DNA of 7,093 nucleotides from an uncultured Gammaproteobacteria bacterium (GTDB taxonomy: Bacteria; Pseudomonadota; Gammaproteobacteria; CAJQNE01): assembly GCA_905479545.1 (NCBI GenBank), contig CAJQNE010000256.1, positions 1 through 7,093 on the forward strand, given 5' to 3'. The notes beneath the pieces were generated by a model, which saw only the letters and a program-made list of their open reading frames with translations, had not been told where the DNA came from and did no database searches. Shown piece after piece: positions 1 through 5,854 of this stretch. Numbering within the stretch: position 1 is the stretch's first letter; the number at the start of each line of letters is the position of its first letter. Made by a program: the position numbers and the translations under genes.

Positions 1-3000
1 CACGGTTATATTTTCGGCAAAATTTTTACCGACTGTGACCGCGACCGGGTTCAAGGTGTTGAAGAGCCTGGCATTCCGGGTGTGCGCATTTACCTTGAAG
101 ACGGTAGCTATGTAGTGACCGACGCTGAGGGTAAATATAATTTCTACGGTATTTCCCCAGGCCTGCACGTGCTTAAGCTCGACAGAACCACGCTGCCACA
201 CGGCTCAAACATGCTGACCCTCGATAACCGCATGGCGGGCGATGCCCATAGCCGGTTTGTTGATCTGAAGCGGCATGAATTCCACAAAGCGAATTTCGCC
301 GAAGGCCGCTGTTCAGATCGGGTTAAAAACGAAGTCGATCGTCGCCGTGCCGAAGGTGAAGTGTTCGCTGGCGAGTTACAAAATGCGATTGAGCAAACCT
401 TTACGGTTGATTCACGTCGGCCCAGCAATATTGACCCGCGCCGCCTGCCATCCAGTAGTGCTGACGATTCACGGGTGCCGAACTATCAGCCGGTCGCAGA
501 GGGCGCGCCGTTATCAGGTGACGTATTGCGGTCTGAAATTGATGTACTGCCCGGTGATATTGCTGCCCCGTTCGAATCCAGCCGGGCACCTATTACCCCG
601 GTTCGTGAAACCAATGCAGACCCCGCTCAAGCCGTTGAAGCGGCGAATGCCGAAGTTCGCTCTTCAGCGCCGGCCAAGCCTGCCGAAATAGATTTTGCTT
701 CATTGGATAACAAAACCGGCTTTATTGGCTTGCAGAATGGCCAGGTAATGCCAACACCGCGCATCACGGTGCGTGCCAAAGGTAATTCTGACGGTAAGCT
801 GGCGTTAAGCCTGAATGGTGAGCCGGTTAGCGATAAAAAAGTCGGCCTGCGTAAGCGTGACGATAGCCGCAAACTGCTGCTGCAGGAATGGGTGAGCCTC
901 ACGCTAGAGCCAGGCCCTAACGAGTTGACGCTTAGCTTGGTAGACCCCTTTGGAAACCTGCGGAACCCACAAACGGTAACCGTAATGGCGCCCGGCAAGT
1001 TGGCAAAAATACTGGTTAACGTCAAAGACGATGGCGTACCGGCTGACGGCAATACCGTCGCAACCGTAGAGGTTCTGCTGCACGATAAAGACGGCGTACC
1101 GGTAACCACTGCTATTCCGCTAACTATTGAAACCGACCGTGGCCGCTGGCTTGAAGAAGATGCTCAGCCGCGTGAGCCGGGTGTGCAGGTAATTATTCGT
1201 GGTGGTCGTGCAGAGCTGAAAATGGCCGCGCCGGTGGAAGCCGGCGACTCAAAAATTCGTATTACGTCGGGTATTCATACTGGCCATGCCGAACTGGCCT
1301 TCCTGCCGCCGCTGCGTGAAATGCTGGTGGTGGGTTTAATTGAGGGCGAATTCGGTCGCCGTAGCAGTGGTGCCCGCGACTTAAGCTTTGAACGTGACCT
1401 GGAGAATTTCTCTGATACCAGCGATACCAAAAGAACGGGCGCCCGCAGTGCGGTGTTCGCTAAAGGCCGGGTTGGTAAAGAAACCTTGCTAACGTTGTCT
1501 TACGACTCAGAAAAAGACAAAGACTTCCGGCTGTTCCGTGACATTCGCCCCGATGAGTTCTATCCGGTTTATGGTGATGCCGCTGAGCGTGGCTTTGAGG
1601 CGCGTTCAACCTCTAAGTTGTTCCTGCGTCTGGATCGACGTCAGTCGTACCTGCAGTACGGTGACTTTAACTCAGCACAGCGTAGCCAAGCGGTTTCACT
1701 GGGACGCTTTAATCGCAGCCTTACCGGTGTGGTGCATCACTTTGAGCGTGGCCGGGCGGAAGTGAATACCTTCATTAGCCGTGGCAATAGCACCCAGCAG
1801 GTTGTGCAAATTCGTGGCCGGGGTGTTTCTGGCCCCTATCAAATTGGTAATAACGACGTCGAAGAAAACAGCGAGCGAATTGAGTTGGTAACGCTCGACC
1901 GTGAAGCGCTGCAAGCACGTGGGATAGCGACTGAAGAAGATATTGAAGAAAGCCGCGGCTTTGGTACCTCGATAGAGCTAAACAGCGTTACGCTGAACCG
2001 CTTTACGGACTATATCGTTGACTACGACACGGGCGAAATTATCTTCCGTGAACCGGTGAGCTCACTCGATTCCAACCTCAACCCGGTGGTTATCCGAATT
2101 ACCTTTGAACAAGAAGGTGGTGGCGAACGTTTCTGGGTAGGTGGTGTGAATGCACAGCTGAAGCTTACTGATAGTTTTGAAGTGGGTGGTGGTTACGCCC
2201 GTGACGAAAATCCTGATGGCGAATATCAAATTGCCAGTGCGAATGCGACGCTGCGATTCAATGAGCGTACTCAGCTTACGACAGAGTACGCCCGCAGCGA
2301 ATCAGAACGCGAAACGCAAACTACTGGCGACGTGGCCGAAGGCGATGCCTACCGGGTTGAGCTTGAGCACCGTGGTGAGAACCTGCAGGGCCGGGTGTAC
2401 TTTGCCAACACCGACGAAGAGTTTGATAACCCGAATGCCGGTTTTGGTCAGGGCCGTCGTGAGATGGGCGCACGCCTTAGCTTGGCGATTGGTGATCGCA
2501 CCCGCTTGGTGGGTGAATGGTTACGCAGCCGTGATTTGCAGAACGATAACCAGCGAGAAGGCACAAGCATAAGTCTGGAACGTTCACTTACCGACAATAT
2601 GCAGTTGGAATTCGGCTACCGGCACTCTAAGGACTCTGGCAGCACCACTACTCGTAACGCCGATAGTGTGCGGCTGAAAATCAGTGGCCAGCTACCTAAA
2701 TTCCGCCGCACGTCGGTATTTGTCGAAGCCGAACAAGATTTGGAAAACAGCGGCAATCAAGTGCTGGCACTCGGTATGGAGTATCAAATGCACGACCGCG
2801 GTCGGCTGTATGCCCGTCACGAGTTCATTTCCAGCCTGGAAGGGCGGTTTGCACTGGATTCAGGTGATCGCCGGAATAACACCGTGGTCGGTATCGATAC
2901 TGACTACATGAAGAACGGCCAGCTGTTCAGCGAATACCGCCTGCGTGACTCAAGCAGCGGTGCAGATACCGAAGCGGCTATTGGCTTGCGTAACCACTGG

Positions 3001-3852
3001 GAACTGGCCGACGGCTTACGGCTGAATGCCTCGATGGAGCGCACCGAAACACTTCGTGGTGAAGACAACTCCGACAGCACTGCCGTAGCGATGGGTATGG
3101 AATACACCCGGAACCCGCTGTGGAAAGGTACCGCCCGACTTGAGTTCCGCGACGCCCGCAGCGGCGATAGCTGGTTCTCCAGCCTCGGCGTGGCGACCAA
3201 GCTGAGTCGTGATTGGACCTTCCTCGGACGTAACACGCTGTCGCTACAAGACCGCACCGGCTCCATGAGTATTGAAAACCGTTTGCAGTTCGGCTTCGCC
3301 CTTCGCCCGGCAGATACTGATCGCTGGAACGCTTTGATGCGCTATGAGCTTAACTGGCGTGAAAACAAGCCTGACGCAGAAACAACGACGACTCCGAAAG
3401 ATCGCCGCGTCCAGCACCTGTGGTCGCTCAGCTATAACTTCCAACCGCGCCAGTCGCTATTTATCGCTGGCCATTATTCGGGCAAGGCAGTACGCGACCG
3501 CTTTGGCAGCGAATCCAGTATTTCTGCTGACGCACATTTATTCTCTATGCGCGTTGGGCATTACATCTCCGAGCGCTGGGACGTTGGTTTGCTCGGTAGC
3601 GCCTACTACACCGACGATTTCCGTCAACAGCGTTACGGCTTAGGCGCCGAAATGGGCTTCCTGGTGCATAGCAACCTCTGGGTAACCGCGGGCTACAACT
3701 GGTTTGGTTACGAAGACCCTGACCTTGCCGAGGCCGACTACCGACAAGAAGGCGTTTACCTTCGTATGCGGTTCAAGTTCGACGAGCGACTGTTTGATGA
3801 CTTAGGTCGCAAGCCGAATACCGATCCCTATAAAGATAACGGTACCTACTAG
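1..3852 (+). CDS. Large outer-membrane surface protein, SdrD B-like + Ig-like + C-terminal beta-barrel (5' end missing)
   Basis: The frame is open from base 1 to the TAG at 3850-3852 (1283 codons visible). The GTG at 82 is internal, because the homologous domain already runs through codons 1-27, so the true start lies upstream. Domains in window codons: 1-75, an SdrD B-like/Cna-B-like module (IFTDCDRDRVQG, then EPGIPGVRIYLEDG and a GKYNFYGISPG turn); about 100-235, a polar Pro/Ala/Ser/Asp linker; about 240-333, an Ig-like fold; about 334-436, a Big_1/invasin-like Ig domain (DDGVPADGNTVATVEVLLHD); about 440 to 1260, amphipathic beta-strands typical of an outer-membrane barrel. The barrel region carries the motifs FYPVYGD (about 520), GPYQIG (about 611) and YIVDYDTGEIIFREPV (about 670-686). 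The last strand-like stretch (YLRMRFKF) is followed by a charged tail of about 24 residues ending in Tyr. I infer a surface adhesin or scaffold anchored by its own barrel; the true function and any substrate are unknown. It could instead be a transport or secretion channel. Confidence 0.85.
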   Translation, partial: HGYIFGKIFTDCDRDRVQGVEEPGIPGVRIYLEDGSYVVTDAEGKYNFYGISPGLHVLKLDRTTLPHGSNMLTLDNRMAGDAHSRFVDLKRHEFHKANFAEGRCSDRVKNEVDRRRAEGEVFAGELQNAIEQTFTVDSRRPSNIDPRRLPSSSADDSRVPNYQPVAEGAPLSGDVLRSEIDVLPGDIAAPFESSRAPITPVRETNADPAQAVEAANAEVRSSAPAKPAEIDFASLDNKTGFIGLQNGQVMPTPRITVRAKGNSDGKLALSLNGEPVSDKKVGLRKRDDSRKLLLQEWVSLTLEPGPNELTLSLVDPFGNLRNPQTVTVMAPGKLAKILVNVKDDGVPADGNTVATVEVLLHDKDGVPVTTAIPLTIETDRGRWLEEDAQPREPGVQVIIRGGRAELKMAAPVEAGDSKIRITSGIHTGHAELAFLPPLREMLVVGLIEGEFGRRSSGARDLSFERDLENFSDTSDTKRTGARSAVFAKGRVGKETLLTLSYDSEKDKDFRLFRDIRPDEFYPVYGDAAERGFEARSTSKLFLRLDRRQSYLQYGDFNSAQRSQAVSLGRFNRSLTGVVHHFERGRAEVNTFISRGNSTQQVVQIRGRGVSGPYQIGNNDVEENSERIELVTLDREALQARGIATEEDIEESRGFGTSIELNSVTLNRFTDYIVDYDTGEIIFREPVSSLDSNLNPVVIRITFEQEGGGERFWVGGVNAQLKLTDSFEVGGGYARDENPDGEYQIASANATLRFNERTQLTTEYARSESERETQTTGDVAEGDAYRVELEHRGENLQGRVYFANTDEEFDNPNAGFGQGRREMGARLSLAIGDRTRLVGEWLRSRDLQNDNQREGTSISLERSLTDNMQLEFGYRHSKDSGSTTTRNADSVRLKISGQLPKFRRTSVFVEAEQDLENSGNQVLALGMEYQMHDRGRLYARHEFISSLEGRFALDSGDRRNNTVVGIDTDYMKNGQLFSEYRLRDSSSGADTEAAIGLRNHWELADGLRLNASMERTETLRGEDNSDSTAVAMGMEYTRNPLWKGTARLEFRDARSGDSWFSSLGVATKLSRDWTFLGRNTLSLQDRTGSMSIENRLQFGFALRPADTDRWNALMRYELNWRENKPDAETTTTPKDRRVQHLWSLSYNFQPRQSLFIAGHYSGKAVRDRFGSESSISADAHLFSMRVGHYISERWDVGLLGSAYYTDDFRQQRYGLGAEMGFLVHSNLWVTAGYNWFGYEDPDLAEADYRQEGVYLRMRFKFDERLFDDLGRKPNTDPYKDNGTY

Positions 3853-3874
3853 CGTTCTGTTTAGTTAGCACAAT

Positions 3875-3979
3875 CTCGGGGTGAACGGAAAGTGAGGTGG
3901 GCGTTGAACTGTTCAGCCTGAACCAGTCGAACGCCCCAGCACCTTAGCTAACCCTTCGACGAGCTCAGGGCGAACGGGT
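3875..3979. repeat. Cluster of REP-like short palindromic repeats
   Basis: Three related units lie just after the stop codon of the upstream gene. The best one is 3951-3979: its ends ACCCTTCG and CGAACGGGT are inverted repeats with one bulged base. A 14-base part of it (3964-3977, CTCAGGGCGAACGG) recurs directly at 3875-3888 with two changes. An inverted, more diverged copy occupies about 3911-3935, sharing GTTC, CCTGA and GTCGAA in the same order as the reverse complement of the best unit. The CCCTTCGAC/CTCAGGGCGAACGG core resembles a short repeat that I recall as widespread in proteobacterial intergenic DNA. Its reverse strand reads PVRPELVEG, a peptide familiar from spurious annotations. 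The likely role is a REP-type element after a gene end, perhaps affecting mRNA 3' stability; this is inference. Confidence 0.65.
3899..3936. repeat. Long imperfect palindrome (hairpin) after the barrel gene
   Basis: The arms GGGCGTT (3899-3905) and AACGCCC (3930-3936) pair perfectly. After a two-base mismatch the stem continues inward through CTGTTCA and TGAACCAG, with one bulge and a three-base GCC loop. A 38-base hairpin this close to a stop codon (47 bases after it) could end or protect the upstream mRNA. There is no T-run after it, so it does not look like a standard intrinsic terminator. Its right half overlaps the inverted REP-like unit. Confidence 0.6.
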
Positions 3980-4042
3980 ATATGGGTAGAAAAAACTTTC
4001 GCTACAGCTTCTTCAGCCGTATTACCCGTCGACAGGTAGTTA

Positions 4043-4071
4043 TCGGTCAGAACTGCATCCAGTGATATAAT
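4043..4071 (+). promoter_or_regulatory. Candidate extended -10 promoter for argD
   Basis: Bases 4066-4071 are a perfect TATAAT, preceded by TG one base upstream (4063-4064), giving the extended -10 pattern TGnTATAAT. The hexamer 17 bases upstream (TCGGTC, 4043-4048) is a poor -35, which is tolerated in extended -10 promoters. The predicted start is near A4077, about 80 bases before the argD start codon and only a few bases before the hairpin at 4081. No other good promoter is visible between the two genes. Confidence 0.55.
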
Positions 4072-4080
4072 CAGCCATCG

Positions 4081-4133
4081 CGCCCCGCCAGAGCTTCCTT
4101 ATATAGAGGCTCTGCCGGGGCGATTGTTTTTTT
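4081..4133 (+). terminator. Intrinsic terminator-like hairpin with T-run upstream of argD
   Basis: The left arm CGCCCCGCCAGAGC (4081-4094) pairs with the right arm GCTCTGCCGGGGCG (4109-4122) over 14 positions with a single C-C mismatch. The loop is 14 bases and AT-rich. The right arm is followed by ATTG and seven T (4127-4133). This is the structure of a strong Rho-independent terminator, and the obvious role is ending transcription of the upstream barrel gene. It lies downstream of the argD promoter candidate, so it would also form at the very 5' end of the argD mRNA and could act there as an attenuator or as a stabilising 5' hairpin. Confidence 0.8.
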
Positions 4134-4157
4134 ATTGATTTACACAGAGCCTCCCCA

Positions 4158-5375
4158 ATGACCGCTGCCCCCAAGCAGGCTGTAAGCCGCGAAACCTTTA
4201 ACACCGTTATGGTGCCAAATTACAATCCGATGGCCATTATTCCGGATCGGGGCGAAGGTTCACGCCTATGGGACACTGACGGCAAGGAATATCTGGATTT
4301 TGCCTCGGGCATTGCGGTTTCCGGCGTTGGCCACTGCCACCCCAAGGTAGTGGGGGCGCTCACGGCGCAGGCCAACAAGGTTTGGCACCTAAGCAATTTG
4401 TTCACCAATGAGCCCGCTTTACGGTTAGCAGAAAAATTTTGCGCTGCCACATTTGCCGAGCGGGTGTTTTTTGCCAATTCGGGTGCTGAGGCCAACGAAG
4501 CTGCCCTAAAGCTGGCGCGGAAGTATCACTCGTCAAAAGGGCGGGCGGATAAAGTTGAGATTATCGCCTTCGAACAGGCGTTCCACGGCCGCACCTTGTT
4601 TACGGTTACCGCTGGTGGCCAGCCTAAGTACGCTGAAGGCTTTGGCCCGTTACCCGGCGGGTTCACCCATTTACCGTTTAATGATATTGCCGCGCTAGAG
4701 GCGCAGGTATCCGATAACACCTGTGCGGTATTCCTGGAGCCACTGCAGGGTGAGGGCGGGGTTCGGCCTGCAACGCCTGAATTCATTCAGGCTTGTCGCG
4801 AGTTGTGCGACAAACACGGCGCGCTGCTGGTTCTCGATGAAGTGCAAACCGGCAATGGCCGTACCGGCGAGCTTTTTGCCTATCAGCATTACGGTGTAAC
4901 CCCCGATATTCTCACTACAGCAAAAGGTATGGGCGGCGGCTTCCCAATTTCGGCCATGCTAACGACCGCCGATATTGCTGAATGTTTTGTACCTGGCACC
5001 CATGGCAGCACCTATGGCGGTAACCCACTCGGCGCTGCTGTGGCTGAAGCAGTGTTCGAAATTGTTGCCAGCCCGGCGACCCTCGCCAATGTCAATGCCC
5101 GCAGCAGTCAGCTACGCGAAGGCTTATTGGCCATTGGCGAAAAATACGGAGTATTTTCTGATGTGAGGGGCCTGGGGCTATTACTGGGCGCTGAACTGAG
5201 TGCGGACTTTAATGAACGTGCGCGTGATATTTTGGTTGCTTGTGTAGGCGAGGGTTTGCTCGTTTTAGTGGCGGGTTTAAGTGTGTTGCGGTTTGCACCT
5301 TCGCTGCTCATTTCTGAGGCCGAAATGGCGCAGGGGCTAGCGCAGTTAGACAGTGCTATAGCCTCAATTTGCTAA
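4158..5375 (+). CDS. argD: Acetylornithine/succinyldiaminopimelate aminotransferase ArgD
   Basis: This is a complete 405-residue class-III PLP-dependent aminotransferase. ArgD transfers the amino group of glutamate to N-acetylglutamate semialdehyde in arginine synthesis, and in enterobacteria also serves the DapC step of lysine synthesis. Visible landmarks are GIAVSGVGHCHP (51-62), the phosphate-binding NSGAEAN (107-113), FHGR (142-145) whose aromatic ring stacks on PLP, EPLQGEGG (194-201), LDEVQTG with Asp227 for the pyridine nitrogen, TTAKGMGGGFP with the Schiff-base Lys256, HGSTYGGNP (282-290) and RFAPSL (378-383). The length and N-terminus match E. coli ArgD (about 406 residues), which supports the ATG at 4158; its ribosome site is weak (AGAG, 8 bases upstream). 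The paralogue AstC (succinylornithine transaminase, arginine catabolism) is very similar and cannot be excluded, but no ast genes are in view. It stands alone, with gaps of about 300 and 480 bases to its neighbours. Confidence 0.93.
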   Translation: MTAAPKQAVSRETFNTVMVPNYNPMAIIPDRGEGSRLWDTDGKEYLDFASGIAVSGVGHCHPKVVGALTAQANKVWHLSNLFTNEPALRLAEKFCAATFAERVFFANSGAEANEAALKLARKYHSSKGRADKVEIIAFEQAFHGRTLFTVTAGGQPKYAEGFGPLPGGFTHLPFNDIAALEAQVSDNTCAVFLEPLQGEGGVRPATPEFIQACRELCDKHGALLVLDEVQTGNGRTGELFAYQHYGVTPDILTTAKGMGGGFPISAMLTTADIAECFVPGTHGSTYGGNPLGAAVAEAVFEIVASPATLANVNARSSQLREGLLAIGEKYGVFSDVRGLGLLLGAELSADFNERARDILVACVGEGLLVLVAGLSVLRFAPSLLISEAEMAQGLAQLDSAIASIC

Positions 5376-5398
5376 ATTGAAGCCAATTGTCATATTAA

Positions 5399-5415
5399 CC
5401 CAAAATCTTTTTGGG
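5399..5415. terminator. Weak, possibly bidirectional terminator after argD
   Basis: CCCAAAA (5399-5405) and TTTTGGG (5409-5415) form a perfect 7-base-pair stem with a three-base loop, starting 24 bases after the argD stop. The stem is mostly A-T, and only a short AT-rich stretch (CAAATTTAAAA) follows. It is therefore a weak terminator at best and may need Rho or another factor. Confidence 0.4.
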
Positions 5416-5582
5416 CAAATTTAAAATCATCCGCTGTTAAATCAACCGCTTTGGCATTTTTAAGTCCGAATTAGCGGGTTTTGGCGGCCAAATCAGCCTG
5501 AAAGCCTGCGCAAAAGCCATTTCTTGCCAAAATTAATTTGGGCTTAGAGTTCCATAACTGGCTTTTCGGGGAAAATTGGCGT

Positions 5583-5602
5583 GTTATGACTAGTTACATA
5601 AC
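5583..5602. promoter_or_regulatory. Inverted repeat GTTATG-N8-CATAAC
   Basis: Perfect 6-base arms flank an 8-base centre, and the right arm is followed by CCTTTTGTTTTG. It may be a regulator binding site in the promoter region of the downstream gene, or a weak second terminator for argD. Nothing in the sequence decides between these, and chance is possible for arms this short. Confidence 0.3.
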
Positions 5603-5726
5603 CTTTTGTTTTGTCTCTGAATATTGTGCTTTTTGGCGTAAATTGGGCAGGTTGTTAGTTTTTTGCTCAAAGCGTAAATAATATTTAACGTTCTCCCGTT
5701 GTACTTCTTTATACACTCGAAGCACG

Positions 5727-5743
5727 TGACGAATTATTTGTCA
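5727..5743. promoter_or_regulatory. Candidate operator dyad TGAC-N9-GTCA
   Basis: TGACGAATTATTTGTCA is a near-perfect 17-base dyad: TGACGAA and TTTGTCA match as inverted repeats except for one position (a G-T wobble if folded as RNA), around a TTA centre. It lies about 112 bases before the start codon at 5855 and just after the AT-rich promoter-like stretch. The form suits a dimeric helix-turn-helix regulator; I do not recognise the family. It could also be the first small hairpin of the mRNA leader. Confidence 0.35.
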
Positions 5744-5752
5744 TAACGCGCA

Positions 5753-5823
5753 GGCGGTAGCTACGGGCTGACCGGCGGAACAATAGTTCCGGGGTCACCG
5801 GTCGGTCATTCGCCGCTAAAGCG
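5753..5823 (+). promoter_or_regulatory. Structured GC-rich 5' leader of the second surface-protein gene
   Basis: A perfect hairpin, CGGAAC (5776-5781), loop AATA, GTTCCG (5786-5791), sits inside CTGACCGG (5768-5775) pairing with CCGGTCGG (5798-5805). The TGACC of the left arm can instead pair with GGTCA at 5793-5797, so two exclusive folds are possible. Outer pairing of GGCG (5753-5756) with CGCC (5811-5814) would close the structure, and a small CGC-TAAA-GCG hairpin (5814-5823) overlaps its edge. The ribosome site begins 18 bases later. Exclusive folds next to a ribosome site suggest post-transcriptional control. I compared it by eye with the cyclic-di-GMP-I riboswitch consensus and it did not match. 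Confidence 0.4.
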
Positions 5824-5841
5824 AACAACTCTTCTTCAAAT

Positions 5842-5847
5842 GGGGAA
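5842..5847 (+). promoter_or_regulatory. Ribosome binding site that decides the start at 5855
   Basis: GGGGAA ends 7 bases before the ATG at 5855. An in-frame ATG at 5840 overlaps this site and has only pyrimidine-rich sequence (CTCTTCTTC) upstream, so the 5855 start is preferred. The upstream start would only add MGNTK before the signal peptide. Confidence 0.65.
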
Positions 5848-5854
5848 CACAAAA

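Larger units (their letters stand above)
3853..4157. other. Intergenic region between the barrel gene and argD
   Basis: These 305 bases hold no convincing gene. The first 125 or so bases carry REP-like palindromes. The segment 3980-4060 shows no clear signal beyond a 27-codon Arg-rich open frame on the plus strand and a start-less open frame on the minus strand. The last 115 bases contain an extended -10 promoter candidate, a terminator-like hairpin and the argD start region. I looked for an ArgR-type operator (AT-rich dyad of the TGAAT/ATTCA kind) near the promoter and saw none. Confidence 0.7.
5376..5854. other. Long intergenic region upstream of the second surface-protein gene
   Basis: These 479 bases carry no supported gene. 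The left two thirds (to about 5720) are visibly AT-rich, with runs such as TTTTTTG and AAATAATATTTAA, and contain a weak terminator for argD and a small dyad at 5583-5602. The right third is GC-rich and foldable. AT-rich candidate promoter hexamers occur around 5652-5715 (for example TTAACG at 5685 and TATACA at 5710, with a long 19-base spacer), but none is good enough to call. The length and mix suggest a regulated promoter and a long 5' untranslated leader for the gene at 5855. Confidence 0.6.

Noticed and set aside
82..84. GTG as a start codon for the large plus-strand gene
   Set aside because: The frame is open to base 1 and the upstream 27 codons are the front half of the same SdrD B-like module, so this GTG is an internal valine.
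627..1109. Long minus-strand open frame inside the barrel gene
   Set aside because: It is antisense to a continuous, domain-bearing plus-strand frame and its translation has low-complexity Ser/Arg/Leu composition typical of a shadow frame.
4020..4080. ArgR operator at the argD promoter
   Set aside because: No AT-rich dyad resembling the TGAAT/ATTCA arms is visible around the -10 element.
5586..5681. 31-codon plus-strand open frame (starts MTSYITFCFVSEY) in the argD downstream region
   Set aside because: No well-placed ribosome site, starts inside a small dyad, no recognisable sequence; short frames like this are expected by chance in AT-rich DNA.
5750..5825. Cyclic-di-GMP-I (GEMM) riboswitch ahead of the surface-protein gene
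   Set aside because: The expected conserved blocks (GGCAAACC, GACGCAAAGCC, GGUAGGU-like receptor) are absent or in the wrong order; only loose similarity such as CGCTAAAGCG is present.
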